Translations under genes and position numbers: made by a program
Notes under the pieces: generated by a model
Seen by the model: the letters and a program-made list of their open reading frames with translations, nothing else
Told to the model about the DNA's origin: nothing
The model's database searches: none
Assembly (NCBI GenBank): GCA_900660155.1
Contig: CABFPE010000246.1
Coordinates: forward strand, 658,060 to 722,059
Direction of reading: 5' to 3'
DNA length: 64,000 bases
From: Hofstenia miamia
Taxonomy: Eukaryota; Xenacoelomorpha; Acoela; Hofsteniidae
Shown: one piece after another, positions 23,546-36,703 of the stretch
How positions within the stretch are numbered: position 1 is the stretch's first letter
How the letters are laid out: each line of letters opens with the position of its first letter

Positions 23546-24490
23546 ACATAGTGTGTTTTTTTAAGTGCATGTACAATTGATCAAATTAGTTCTTTTATTT
23601 CCTATACTGATATGTAGCCTTAAAGTGACCACAATATGGGCTCACATCTGTCAAGGAGCAAGTTATTGCCCCAGGCACAGTGGAGTTCCTCCCACATTAT
23701 TGCCAGATCTTACAGTTTCATTATCATAAAATCAATACTGGATCTAAAAGGGTTAGCAGTATAATAAATGATAAAAGAGCAAATGTTATCCAGTGAGAAT
23801 GAGATTTATTTGACAATTGCAACAATGAATTCCCAAATTTATACAGAGAAAAAGGTAAATATTTACTGTTTACAAAATTCACTTATTTCCCTCACAAATT
23901 AAATGAGCAATTCACACGTACTTTTAATCAAGGGGAAAATCAAAACAAATTTGAAAACTAAGTTCAAAACACTGAAAATTAGTAAAAATCACTAAGTTAA
24001 TAATGAAAATAGCACCGAATTAATTAAGAGAGTGCCAATAAGTAAAAATAAACAAAGGGCCCCTGAGTGACTCTACAATAAGAATTTATATTACTGATAG
24101 CCAAATCACTTAAATGATAACCATGTTTTTTTAGCAGTTGTAATCAAATCAGAGTACTTTGAATTTCAATTTCACTGAAATTTCAGAATTTGGAAAAAAA
24201 ATTTTTTTCCTTATATAGGAATGACTAAATCTAAAAAAAACATATTAATACTCTTTAAGGGAAATGAAGTTTCTGATACAAAATGCAAGTGTAAGGGCAT
24301 TCTTGTTAGTGTAGCATAATCCAAGACACAATGCTGCTAAAAAGAGAAGATTAGATGATTAGTCAGAATTAAAGTCAAACTATTATTTATTGATTAAAAA
24401 CAATTTAAATTTATTTATCATCATTATGTTTGTAATATGCAACTAAGAAATAATATAGCAAATCAGTACTTGTCTATAAATAACTTGACA
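23546..24490 (+). repeat. LTR-like repeat, copy B
   Basis: Reverse complement of 145-1088, starting at the gap edge, so its 5' part may be lost. It lies upstream of the plus-strand gag relic. Short indels and substitutions separate the two copies. Confidence 0.65.
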
Positions 24491-25462
24491 AAATGAAGTG
24501 GGCAAAAATGCTTCCATTATTTTTAGCCATTTTTGCAGATAAATAAATTCAAATTTCAAACAACAGGTACTTTTTGAATTTAACCATAAATAGAGTGAAA
24601 ATCAATATGGAAACTGTTGAAGTAAATTCCTTGAAAATCTTATCTTTAGATTTCATTCAGTTTGCTTATTTATAAATCATGTCAAACTAAATGGTAGATG
24701 CAGTAGTAGTGGCTTGAGCACATGTCAGGAGCAATTCGAGGGTCTTTGATCCAAGCCATGAACCTGCATTTACGTTAGGGGTATGAATAGGAGTTTTTCT
24801 CTGTTTAGCTGACCATCAATTCATTCATTTGCATGTATTAAATAATTGATTTCAGAGATAAGGCTAGTTAGCCTACCATAGGTTATATCAATATTATATT
24901 ATCTTGACTAATTAGGTGACCAATAAATAGACCAAGCATGTATTGTTATCTAAATGTAAGGTAGGAAGCTGCAAGTAAATATTTACTTTACTTATCTATA
25001 TTAATTAAAGCCAATAGTTTTTGGTAATGGCTGAAGTAATATTTATTAAGCAGCTAGTGACATTGTCAGGTTGTGAACACATAAGTTTCTTTGTTGAGAT
25101 GAGACTTGGAACTACTTGATCAACAATGGAGGCAAATGAATGTGGATTGATTTGGAGATCAGAGTCTTCAGAGGCCATAGTGAAATCATGGAGAGTAACT
25201 ACGACGACATCATACCTAAATAGTATTGGATTACTTGGAATTAATACCAGTTAATGACAACACATCTCATGTTGGAGTAAAGAATTAATATGAGTGCATC
25301 CCTACCCGCATTTAACAGGAAATAATAATTTAAAGAATAATTAACTCTCTGTTGAAGCCTGGTAGCAGATGCTACATGGTGACTGTGACAGATAAGAACA
25401 AGAAGAAAAATCAACCCAACACGCTGACTTGGGATTTGGAATTGATAAGTAAGAAAAGCAAC

Positions 25463-27525
25463 CATGACAGAGGAAACGCAAGACATGCAAAGAACCACTA
25501 ATACAGCACATAGTCAGTTACCACAACTACACCTACCTTCAAAGACAAAGAATCATACCAAACTGCTAGCCACTACTAATTGTAAATCAAAATGACAAAT
25601 ACAATAAGGAAGAAAAGGTAGCGCCAAGAAAGGCATATGTAAAACAACCCCACCCCAAGGAGAACATGTTCTGAAACAGATGTAACTGGAAATCCTACAT
25701 ATGTCCCCAGAAACAGGATCCAGTGAAGTCTTAAATATTCTAAGACAGACAAATGAAACAGAAACAATACTAAGATCCAAGATACAATTGTTGGTGGAAA
25801 GAATGGGAAAACTGGAGCAGGAAAACAAAAACGCAATGAGCAAATTAAAAATTGAAATGAACAATCACCTAGAGAACCAGAGCAAAAATTTCCAGAAACA
25901 CATCAAGGCATTAATAACCCAATTAGCACAATCAAACAAATGCTTGCATGAACAGAACACATAATGGGTAAACATATGCTAACAATTAGAAGATGTGAAC
26001 AGTCAGCTAATTTTAGACAATGACATACAAGCCTAAGAAATAGAGCAGCTCAAAGACAAACTCAGATCAACAGAGCTGGACAGAGACAAGAACTGCAAAA
26101 ACCAGAGATGAGAGCTAGAAGATCTGAGATACAAACTGAAAGTGATACAGGAAAATGAAAAGAAAAAAATCATTGATGAAATTATGAAAGCAGTAACAAA
26201 CAGCTCACAATAAATGAACAGACAAATGTATGAAGGAGACAACCTATGAGAGCTCAATGTTACCAGTATACAGTCATAGTAACACAATACCATGCAAGGC
26301 AACCTTGCCAAAATTGAATGGAAAGGTTGACAGCTACAACCCAACATTTCTTGAATGGCTGCAAATGTTTGAGATCACAATGGCCAAAATGAAAGTAAGC
26401 CAACAGATGCAGCTGCAAGATTTCCGTTATACCTAACAGGAGCAGCATCCCAACACTATCTACTCTTATATACCAACATGAAATAAGACTACAAACTATT
26501 AATCAGAGACTTTGTAGACTACTATGAGAATGAAAGTTTAAAAATCAATACTGAATTATACTGAACTCAACAAAGATGAGAAAGACAGATGGAACCACTG
26601 GTAACACTCAGCTGAAGGGGAAAAAAGTATTCAAAATACGACCTCTTTTCCCACATTTGCAAGGGAATGCTGGAGAATATTAGAACCCAATTTGAAATCA
26701 AGTGTGACATGGATGACAAGTTGGAGAAAATGATTAGGAAAGCTGTAGACATACAGGCAACAATTGAAAACAACGCCTGCATCTATGAGAAAGCAGTATG
26801 GAATAAAGAAAAGCCAACAGAATGGTGAAACAGTTATAAAACACAGACAGGGAACACCAAAGCCTAAAAGGAAAAGAAGACAGAGAAGTTCATTAACATA
26901 AAAAACAAAAACAGAAAGTCAAAGAAAATTAGAGAGAGACATTAAGTGCTACAACTGTGGACAGAAGGGGCACAGGAAAGACAAATGCAGAAAGCAAATC
27001 AACATGATCAGAGAGCAGGAAGCATACTATGAAGATGAGGATGTAATTGAGTCTGAAGCAGAATTATTGGATGATCCCCAAATGGAAGAAGAATCAGAAA
27101 ACTAGCTTGAGTGCCAACTCTAAAATCCGAGCAATGATAATGATCATGATGAACTTGTACAATATCAACACAATAACAATAATGATAAATGGAATATTAA
27201 TGAAGGCAACAATTGGCTCAGGAGCAGCAACATTGATAATAACAGACAAATGTGCAATGAAATTGGGATTTAAACAAGAAGATTTAGAATGATCAAACAA
27301 AAGACTAATTAATGCATCTGGAGAATACATAGATACAAAAGGCAAGCTTGATGAAGTACAAATCAGAATACCAAATACAACCTTCAAACAATTGCTAGTA
27401 CTAATAGACACTCACAATGATCTATTGCCATATGAGGTGATACTAGGTGATGACTGCCTAACAAAAAACAGATGTGTAATAAACTACTCCAATCAATATG
27501 AACAACTTATTGGAAATTGTATTTA
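25463..27525 (+). pseudogene. Gypsy gag and protease relic
   Basis: Same family as the element at 3.2-11.6 kb. A possible gag start is the ATG at 25463. A coiled-coil frame follows at 25701-25964, then gag pieces with TLPKLNGK and EWLQMFE (26290-26390), and a complete zinc knuckle C-x2-C-x4-H-x4-C at 26947-26988. Next is the protease at about 27165-27510, where the catalytic triplet is G-S-G, so the Asp is lost, followed by an IITDKC block. Stops and shifts are frequent. The copy ends near 27525 with no RT after it; pol is deleted or displaced. Confidence 0.8.
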
Positions 27526-27869
27526 ATGTTATTCCAAATTCTAAATAATTCTGTCAATAGCATCCAATGTATTGTCTGTAAATAACAACTAGAGAGTTTG
27601 TTGCACTGTGTGAAATTTTGATCACCACAAGATCATGCTGAGTGATGCACTGTGGCTAATTAATTTGTTAGCATATGCACTGTGCCACCAAGATGCTGTT
27701 TGAGTCAGTAACACTTCCAGAACATAAATAGATTAATGTTAGTAATTTGTATGGCTTGCAGATACATTATAGATGTATTCAGTTATATACAAAAGGCCAC
27801 AGACAGTTTAGGGAAATTTAATGCTGATGATTCTATCTGTTGAACTAAATACTGTCAAGGAAAGTCACT

Positions 27870-28995
27870 TATGGTGAAACAAAGTAAAATAGTTGATAGT
27901 ACAAGATTTAACATTGTGACTACAACATGCTCACAAAGAGCAAAAGAAAAAAATTACCTGCTCACAGAAAGAACACTCTTAAAACAATCATTGACAACAG
28001 AGCATAAATTTAAAGACCCTCTGGTCAAACAGAATGCAAAAATAAAGGCATTCTTGTAATCACCAAATAAAGAAAAAGAGCATATGGCAAAAGAGAATAA
28101 ATATAGGGATACCTTAGTCATATGAAATGTGCACACAAAGGCATTTCTGTAATTACTAAAAACACAATTAATGAATATAGAGATGCACCAAACATCCTCA
28201 ATTCAAGAAAGCATCACCACCACCAAAACAGGAATACAATGGTAAATACCTGAACCAAGAACCTAAAAAACCAAATCACCCATATCACAAAATAGACCAA
28301 GAAAATGCCTGATATCAGTACCAGCTAAATGTAATTATGAAGCCTCCTCTGAGCTATTAACCCATGAACCCATGGAGCAGTCACCAGAGGAAATAATATT
28401 CATGTCACAGTTACCCCAACAGTCACCAGTAGTGTTGCTCACATCCATAGACATTGGAGAGTTGTGAGAAACAGAGAAAGGATTGCAGATTGAAGTAGCC
28501 CTGCTAAAAAGACAATTTGAAAGCAAACACAAATAAATAAACCCTCAACTCAGACTTGAAATGTAAGAAAGCATTGTAGAGCATAATGAGATTGTATGCA
28601 AAAAAATCAAATGAATAAAGGAGCAGCACAATCTGGAAATGGAAGCAAAGGATGATGAATTAAGTGAATGGCATAAATGATATAACAACCAAAAAGCCAA
28701 TGAATGAAGATTGACCAACAAAATCAAGCAACTTCAACAAAAAACAGAAATGCTGTCCAAGGAGAATAAGCTTTTAAAGGATAAAATAAGACTAACAAAG
28801 CTAGAAGAGGAACAAAGGCAGGAAGAAGCAATAAAAGTAAAATCAAGTAACTCAACAAATAATGACAAGCCATTGATATTGGCAATAATTAAAAGATTTA
28901 AGAGGCATTGGAGACCCAGCTGCAAGGGACGTGAAGATGAAAACCAAAGTATAGTTGTAATCAACTTAATATTGAAGAAACAGAGACCCAGTTGA
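27870..28995 (+). pseudogene. Decayed coiled-coil ORF, possibly gag-like
   Basis: One frame from about 28340 to 28995 keeps a coiled-coil composition through several stops, ending in an open 94-codon part at 28711-28995 with heptad-like KIKQLQQKTEMLSKE. A shorter open frame lies at 27871-28059. The style matches the gag coiled coils nearby, but no capsid or knuckle block is seen. It is probably retroelement debris; a host pseudogene is possible. Confidence 0.35.
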
Positions 28996-28999
28996 TTAA

Positions 29000-30760
29000 A
29001 TGCACTGTTTGAAGAAAAGATGTGACCACAAACAAAAACAGAAGAAAAGCCATGCTTTACAGAATCAATCCTAAGTCATACATGACAACATGATATGGCA
29101 CTGTGAAGAGCAAATTTAATGAAATTCACAGGGTTGATAAATTCTTTCACACCAAACTTCAGTGGATATTTAAACTAATGTGAAATACCCTACTCTCATC
29201 AATGTCTTTATTATTTCCATTATAATTGACTATCCTTGACCATAACTGTTTCAACATTTCCTTCATCAGTAGTGCCAATTCCTAAACTGTTAGTATTCCA
29301 TGTATATTACTGAATATATTTTTAATATATTTACAAGCAATGATAGTGACTAACATAATTTTATTTAGGTGTTGCTGAGTTAAATGGCTTCATACCAACC
29401 CAGTGCAGTATTAGCAGATGAATTACTATACTGTACCCGGATTTTTGTCATACTGTAATTCAAGTTAGATTGCTTCATGCAATGATTCCAGTGTAACTAA
29501 ATAACAGACAAATTAAACATTAACTTGTTTCCCCTTTTTGTAATGCAATACTAATATGGGTTATTAATTCCCATTTCAGACAATGTTGAATAATCACTCA
29601 TTGGTTGGCAGTCAGAGTCTATTTGCATATTTAGATATTTTTGTAGCAATCATTAAGTACACAAAATAATATAGTCATCAATTAATCTTGTTAGAAACCA
29701 TAAATTTCCATCATCAAAGTTGCCACCACCATTGCCATGTAGAAATTTAGCTAATTATTTTCATTGGTAAATCCAGTTAATTAAATGTAATTAAGTAATG
29801 ACTGAACTCCATTAAATGTATATTGATAATGACCTTTGCTGCAATTTAATTTATAAAATTTTTAGTATACCATAATAAGACTAAAATCACTTACAAGCCT
29901 TGCTAACAATTTTTCCCTAATCAAATGATCAATTACAAATTACATTTCTGTTCTGGCTTGCTTCATCCAAAAGCCAAGCAGTTGACTTAGCTGAACTATT
30001 TTTTACCATAATTCTTTTTTGACCTGTATTTATAAACCTTGATCATAAATAAATGTTGTACAAATAAAATTACAGGAAATAAAAGTTCTATTATTTTGCA
30101 CCACTGCTTCTTTGGTCAGAATAGGTGCCTTTATATTTGCACCTTTCTACCTTAGGTGAGGCTAACAAGAATGCCTTTGTTTGATTTCTATCACTTCCAC
30201 TGCTTATGAAGTACTAATTTTTTATGCAACTATTCAGAAAGTCAAGGGATATCATTAAATCTGAAATAGTATAGCTCTAAAAAGTTACCCCTATTTACAT
30301 ATTTTCTCACAATTCAACATACCCTATCTGACTAAGATTTTGCTGTGCTGTGAACACAAGCACTCAATAATTATTTTTAAAAAATTGTGATTTTTCTGTA
30401 CCAAATTCTGATGGTATGTATCTAATTATTTACAATAAATGTTTCATCTTATATACAAATTATTATCATCATATTTACAAAATCTTGAAAACACTAGATT
30501 GGTTGATACTAACAACCAGCACAATTTCTTACCATTTCTAAGGGGACAAAGCACCATTTTTTAAAATTTTGCTTAGAAAACCTTGAATTAAGGATATATG
30601 TGTGCTTGTATTATAAAATAAATATTGGATCAATGAAAAAAAGTTTCACAAAATTTCATCAGATTTTAGCGCAACTTATAAAAAATTTACTGTAAAAAAT
30701 TTATATATGGCGTTTTGTCTTTTTCAGATTTTTTGTTACTGCACAAAAACAGAATATTGA
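29000..30760. other. No gene seen
   Basis: AT-rich, no supported ORF, RNA gene or clear repeat. Confidence 0.5.
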
Positions 30761-30767
30761 TAACACT

Positions 30768-31380
30768 CAGTGGCGGCGGAATAGATTTTTTACTGGGGTG
30801 GGGCGCAACTCAAAACTTAAATGGCTTTAGGTGATAATTATTTTATGTCACGATTTTGTTGAGCAGTTGTTTAAGTCACTGAAATAATGGCTACTGATGT
30901 TTTAAACTCCTGGTTGGTAAAACAAATTTCACATGTCAAACTTTCAAAGCTTGAATTAAGAAAACCAAGTATGCAAGAAGCAATCAAAATCAGTACATAA
31001 AAAATAAAGAAACTGTGTAACTATGAAATCCAAACAAAAATGAATAACAAAAAACAATACAAATAAGCACTAAAAATACACATGTATTACCAAAATAAGC
31101 AATGCGTTGCTCATTATTAATAAAAATTGTCACTACTTTTTCATGTTTTAGCATATCCAGTAGATCTTGATAATTTTTCAATTTCTTAGACGAACCTGGC
31201 CCATAGCTGCTTTTAGATAACTCTTGATGTAGTGCAAAGATGAAAATGAGCATTCACCAGCAGAAGTTGTGAGCAGCAATGTTAAGTAAAACTTGATTAA
31301 CTTATAAATCTGAGGATACACTATCTTAGCACAAGCAATTTTATTCATAATTATAAGCTCACATGAAGCTTGTGAAAATT
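30768..31380 (-). mobile_element. hAT transposon remnant (C-terminal dimerisation domain)
   Basis: On the minus strand near 31350-31180 one frame gives YPQIYKLIKFYLTLLLTTSA, then GECSFSSL, a YIKSYLKAAMG block and RLRN. This is the pattern of the hAT dimerisation domain (TSA-x-x-E-R-S-F-S, K-x-x-x-R-S-x-M-x-x-x-R-L). Stops follow. The CAGTGGCGGCGG at about 30768 resembles a hAT terminal repeat and lies at the expected 3' side. The rest of the transposase and the other end were not found. Confidence 0.65.
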
Positions 31381-31689
31381 ATATTTTCCTTTTCTAAAGC
31401 ATTTACATCAGAAAAACATTCATTGCATGTCAAAAAAATATATTTAATTTTTTATATTAATTTTAATGTGCTCTAAATATTAAAGATATTTAGTCAGTCA
31501 CAACAAGCCTTAAATGGCATCCACAAAAGATTGCTAAAATTTAAAGCAGCAAAGTACAAAAACCGACAGTGTCTGAAAATTAAAATTGAATGACCACTTG
31601 TAACTACAAAATTTCAACTGACTGTGTATGAATAGAGATAATCACTGTCTCACGTTTTAAGGACACAACATCCTTTAGAAAAGACATGT

Positions 31690-33040
31690 TTGAAGAAACA
31701 CAGACATCAAAAATACTCCCTACACCAGCTTTGTGGCAACTGAGTATTTTACGTTCATACAATCCTTACCTACAGGTTCCCATCTCAAGAAAAAGATGCA
31801 ACCAAGGAATGTTTTTCTGAAATCGCGATTGCCCCACTACCAAGGAAACTGAAAAACTAGTTACTTTTGGAAACAATAATTACAGCATCACCACTGAAGA
31901 ATAAAAGCACAATATCGACAGATTTAAAAAATACCTCACTAAGGTAATCAACTATGAAACCTGTTCAGACGCCCTTAGCCTATCATTATACAAAATAAGT
32001 TGGCCTGCATGAGAAAGGAATCGATATCTTTCATCACTACACAAAGAATTACAAGTGGGGCGCAACATTAGAGACACACTACAAAGTGTATACAGACACC
32101 AACTTGCCACTCACAACCAAAATGCTACAGCAGCGTCTTCCCAATTCTACAGACAACTACATTAAGAATTGCAAAACCACAGCATCACAGAGAAAAACAT
32201 GTCTCTCTACTCATACCTTGCCAGTCGATGTCTGGAATACTCGTTCAGTCATATTAATATTACTACAGAAACTACTGACCCAACCAGAAGATATCTATCT
32301 TACAATATCATTGACTTAATAGCAAGAACTCCAATACAACTTCAAGAAGAAGAACTTCTAAACAAGGCTATGCTAAAACTCTCACCACCTCTACAGGAAG
32401 TAAAAGACAAAATCATAAATGAAAAAATTACAAAACTGAAGCAATCCCAAACACACACGTGGACTAGATATGATATGCTCATTAAAAAAACATATATTCA
32501 ACAACAAAGACCAGATAGGAATTACGCCTATCCACTATCAGCAAGCAAAAACCTCCAATGTCAAACTAATAAAATCGAGTTTTTTTATGAAAGATTCATA
32601 AAGGTAGAACTCGAATGTCTTATGACACTGTTACAACAAGTCACCTTGAATTTTGAATGCGCACTTGCTGCTCGTTTTAACGTTGATACTAAATCTAAAA
32701 CCGCACTGAAATGAACCTCAAACCTCAACATTATTGAAGATATACATGTAAATAGGAGGCTAGTGAATTACCCTATATCAATCAGAATTGTGGAGATAAC
32801 AGCAATACATGGAAATTGGCTCGAACTCAAAAAGAAAATCGCCACTAAAAATATGTTCTGCATACCTCCACCCATCATCAACCTCCCAGTTATTATGCCT
32901 TACACAAAAGAGAAGTACGTGAAACCAGTCAACCATGGAATCCCAAGCTACAGACTATACTATAACAATCATAAATCAATCTGCCAGCTAAAAGAAAAAC
33001 CTGAATTCAGAAACGCACTTAAGCTACTTAAAGTTTGAAA
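31690..33040 (+). pseudogene. Gypsy third ORF, second copy
   Basis: Shares landmarks with 3.2-5.3 kb: SEIAIAP near 31815 and N-Y-K-W-G-A-T-L-E-T near 32047. A C-terminal FCIPPPIINLPVIM block near 32860 matches one at about 61190. The largest open frame (32169-32714) continues in the same frame after one TGA to 33038. It is on the same strand as the gag-protease relic at 25.5-27.5 kb, so the two may be the ends of one element whose pol was deleted and into which other repeats inserted. Confidence 0.6.
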
Positions 33041-33363
33041 CCAAGAAAATCAACTACTAATTGATAGTAAACATCCAACTGTAATGATCTAAAAAAAGGT
33101 GAACATATACATAAAAAAATCAAATAAAAGAGTGCAAAATATTACCTTGTTTCTGGAGCCAACGATGTCATCTGGATTAACCTCTTGAAGGAAAACTATA
33201 AGTACTACAACGTCGTGAAAACTGTCGAAGTCATAGTGATGATACAAACTGAAATAAATAATCCTGACAATATGACAGAGGAGCTGATTTCATTATGAAA
33301 AGCTAAATTCGTTTTCTATCGATTAAAGCTGGGGGTAGGTCTGTGGTTCTTTCATGATCAATT

Positions 33364-33633
33364 TTGGTGGCATTCATTCTCGTTTGTATCTTTTACTTAT
33401 ATTCAATGGCTGTCAAGATCTGGGCCAGCGAAGGCCATATTGTGCTTAAGCTAAACTCTATCGAATTACAAATGTTTAATTTGCTACTTGTGTGCTCGAT
33501 GCTTAGCTTAACTATCTCCCAGCTGATCATTAGTATTATTCATACGCTAATTCATTTATGCAGTTTTCTTAACCATGTTTTCTGCCCATGCTTGCAAACT
33601 ATAGATGTTACTCGTATTATTTTAATGCTCTAA
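33364..33633 (+). other. Hydrophobic 89-codon ORF after the third ORF
   Basis: The frame begins MVAFILVCIFYLYSM and has two more hydrophobic stretches, so it reads as membrane segments. It lies about 330 bp after the third-ORF copy, in another frame. It could be a membrane anchor once joined to that ORF, or chance. The other third-ORF copies show no such segment. Confidence 0.2.
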
Positions 33634-33651
33634 CACTAAGTTGATGCTACA

Positions 33652-33795
33652 ATATATACATATACATATACATACATATACATACATATACAAACATATA
33701 CATACATATACATATATACATATATATGCATATATATATATACATGTACATATATACATATACATATACATATATACATATACATATACATATTA
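33652..33795. repeat. TATACA-type microsatellite (left of LINE)
   Basis: Irregular repeats of ACATAT, ACATACAT and related units over about 145 bp. Confidence 0.9.
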
Positions 33796-33931
33796 AGACA
33801 TTAAGACCTTTAATATAAGCTAAAGCCAAATACAGGTTAGCAAAAACTAAAATACAAAACTAAAATAAATGATAAATAAAAGCTTATAATTAATAATAAA
33901 ATGGAAACAACATTCAAGGCGTGATGCCAAA

Positions 33932-35561
33932 CTAAGAATCAATTTTAGCGACTACAATAATGTGAGGAGTAGTAGAGATCTTACCAGTTTCAACGATTGC
34001 TACATTATATATTACATATGCAAATTGATACTTATCACCTTTTTCTACAATCCTAGGGGAAATGTATTGCGAGTGAACGCACTTTTCTAAAAGCCTAGCA
34101 GACAGTGATGTAACATTTATGCCACGTATATCATCATTAGTTTTTGCAATGGAACATTTCGGCAATGGATATAGGTCTGCACTTTTATAATGCATAGGAA
34201 ATTTTCCAATAGAAAGAAACTTATTCCAGAAGTAATGCTAAATAAGCCTCAAAATATCCCAATAATGATTAAATTAGGTATTCCATTTGGTGCAGGAGTA
34301 GACTTTTTACAATGTCGCAAATTGTATGATACAATATTAAGCGGAATTTGCACTGGATTGTTATAATCAATATTGAATATAGGTGGTGTTTCATACACAA
34401 TTCCTTCTTTATATTTACATCTTTCTGCTAACTGTTGATTTAAAGCATCAGGCTCAAACATGTGCCATAATATTTTATTATTACAATTTTTCCTATGGGT
34501 ATATCTGTTAACTGATTCCCACCAGTTTTTGTCACCCATTCTGTAACAAGATTTAAGTTTAGCATCTTTAATCTTAGCATCATATGATAAGAATTCAGAT
34601 ATTCGATGTGCTCTTTTTGCTTTGGATTTTTGATTTAACATATACTTTACTCTAGGTGTAACACAAAAAGGATCACGATCACTAATAGTTACCCCTCTTT
34701 TTGGAAAGGTATTGTCTATCAGCTTCCTTAAGAAAGTTTCAAAGTTTCTTAATCTACTTTCAATATCATCATCTTCACAGAACGATTAAAAATTTACAGA
34801 AGATATTTTATTATTGAATAAAGCCTTATATTTGAAACTATAATCAATAAAATATTCTCATTTTCGTACAGCTGGTAAGCGCATTTTAGGTTTTAATACC
34901 AATCCTAAATGATCAGTTTTAAAATGGGGTTTAAAGCATGTAGCTGAGTTGAAAAGATTTGGACAATTTGTGTAAAACCTATCCAAAAATGAATTATTTC
35001 ACGTTGGGGGTGAATCAATAATACATAGATTCCAAGAAATTAATAATTGATTACAGTTGAAATTATTCCAGTCTCCACATAGTAGAATAATTGCATTAGG
35101 AAATTCACCTGTCATCGTGATAAGAGTATCATTTAAGTAATTGTACATATTTTTTGTGTTTCTTTGAGGAGGAAGTATGTGACATTTAACAACAAAGGTC
35201 GTTTTAGATTATGATACATAATTTTTATCCACATGGATTCAACACCTTTAGAGATATTTATTGTTTTACAAACTAAATGCTTTGCTAGATATACCAGTAT
35301 ACCGCCCTCACCATGTGATAAGTTGCACTCAGATTTTGTACATTTGAAAATGATGCGATCACGTCTTTTTAGATTAAATTCGTCAATCATATAATATGAA
35401 TCAGGATGCATTGTTTTTAAGAATGATTCTGTAATAACACAAATATCCACATTGTAGGAATTTAAATCAATTTTCAACGAATCGTTCAATTTACCTTGAG
35501 CTGAAAATTTTGTAAAATTTTGAGCATTAATGAGCATAAATGAAGGAATTGCGCATTTCAC
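33932..35561 (-). pseudogene. LINE ORF2: AP endonuclease and partial RT
   Basis: Endonuclease blocks: ICVITESFL, GEGGILVYL, a CGDWNNF block (about 35060), an SFLDRFY block and TDHLG (about 34920). After a frameshift comes the pre-RT region with NWWESVNRYT, a KKSTPAPNGIP block (about 34290) and, in another frame, YPLPK...INVTSLSARLLEK (about 34170-34070), equal to the first RT blocks. The sequence then ends at 33930, so the catalytic box is absent. Clearly non-functional. Confidence 0.8.
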
Positions 35562-35564
35562 TAG

Positions 35565-36599
35565 TCAATCATGACGATCACACCAATAAATTTTACTTTT
35601 CAATGTATCGCATTGTTTACTATATATTGGACATTTAGTTGAAATTGCAAAATGTGATCTTGCAGCAGTCTTTAACTCATCTACATTAGCATTTTTGCAA
35701 CAGAAACAAATTTGCTTGGAAGTGTTCACGTAGGAATGATTTCCTGCACAATACATACAATTAGTTTCATTTGAATTACACTCGTTTTTCCAATGTCCAA
35801 ATGATAAACATTTAATGCAATAACGGGGTTTGATTAAATCTTTCACATTACATACTTTGTTTCCATATTTCAAAAATGTAGCTTCAGACAATAGCTTGCG
35901 ACTTTCAGCAGAAGCTCTCCATACTACTACATAATCTCCAGGTTTAACTTGATAACTGTAAAGGAACTTTAAATCGTCGCTCTTTAGATTTAAATCATTA
36001 TTAAAAATAAGAAAATTTGCAATAAAATTTTCATTTGTTGGTTTATCTAATTAAGAAGGAATATATGAAAATTCGATGGTCCGATTTAATTTTTTTGAAA
36101 AATGCGACTTTAAGGAAATGCTTTTTAATTTTTCACACATCTTATCTTTATCAATTCGACTATTCTTTACAATATTCACGATAATCTTTCCACCACCATT
36201 TACATGTGTATTCTTAATAACCACATCTGATATTTTACTCAAATTCATTTCCACCTTCTTAATGTCATTTCTAACTAGCTTTCGGTCATCAGCAGATACG
36301 ATTACAGTTTCAGTATTATTAGAAATATTGTTAGTGTTCTTACCTGAGGATTTAGATGAAGCAATATTTACATAGGATCTCGAAACAACAGGTGCAGAAT
36401 CCATTTTTCTGATAATCGCACTTTTGCATTGACCAATTAAACCAAGCATCTCAGATAATTGATCTACTTTTAATGCCGTCTTCTTGGAATAGATAGACTG
36501 CAAGGTATTATGTAGTTGATCAAGGGGATCCAATATTTGATCCATAATATTACAATCTATCAATACTGTTTTGGAAATGTATTGTTTAAGATTCTTCAA
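35565..36599 (-). pseudogene. LINE ORF1, gag-like with three zinc knuckles
   Basis: One frame runs from 36599 to the TGA at 35565-35567, broken only by a TAA at 36051-36053. The N-terminal half is helical and rich in K, S and N. The C-terminal part has CIKCLSFGHWKNEC (a canonical C-x2-C-x4-H-x4-C), then C-M-Y-C-A-G-N-H...C and C-F-C-C...H-F-A-I-S-T-K-C-P, the usual triple-knuckle layout. It is a nucleic-acid-binding ORF1. The terminal TGA is followed by CTAG and the frame continues into ORF2. Confidence 0.8.
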
Positions 36600-36703
36600 C
36601 TTTAAGATTTTCTACACAATGAATATTGAAAATAATAATTGCGGAGAAAATTAGCAGTTAAAAAATTTCCAACCATTCAGTTCCGCGGAAAACATTGAAA
36701 AAA

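Larger units (their letters stand above)
33930..36600 (-). mobile_element. LINE with CCHC ORF1, truncated in RT
   Basis: ORF1 with zinc knuckles (36599-35565), an AP endonuclease (35561-34880) and the N-terminal part of RT (34790-33932). RT ends before the catalytic box. Multiple CCHC knuckles in ORF1 and the endonuclease-RT order fit the I/Jockey/R1 group. The element lies between two microsatellites made of TATACA/ACACAT-type units. One stop in ORF1 and several shifts in ORF2 show decay. Confidence 0.85.

Noticed and set aside
22517-23576. Long ORFs of about 350 codons on both strands
   Set aside because: They consist of the N gap only.
25553-27411. Minus-strand hydrophobic ORFs at 25.2-27.4 kb
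   Set aside because: Antisense to the gag and protease relic; their hydrophobicity reflects A-rich coding on the other strand.
32040-32065. GTGGGGCGCAAC at 32047 as the second end of the hAT element at 30.77 kb
   Set aside because: It is in direct, not inverted, orientation and encodes the W-G-A-T block of the Gypsy third ORF; the match is coincidental.
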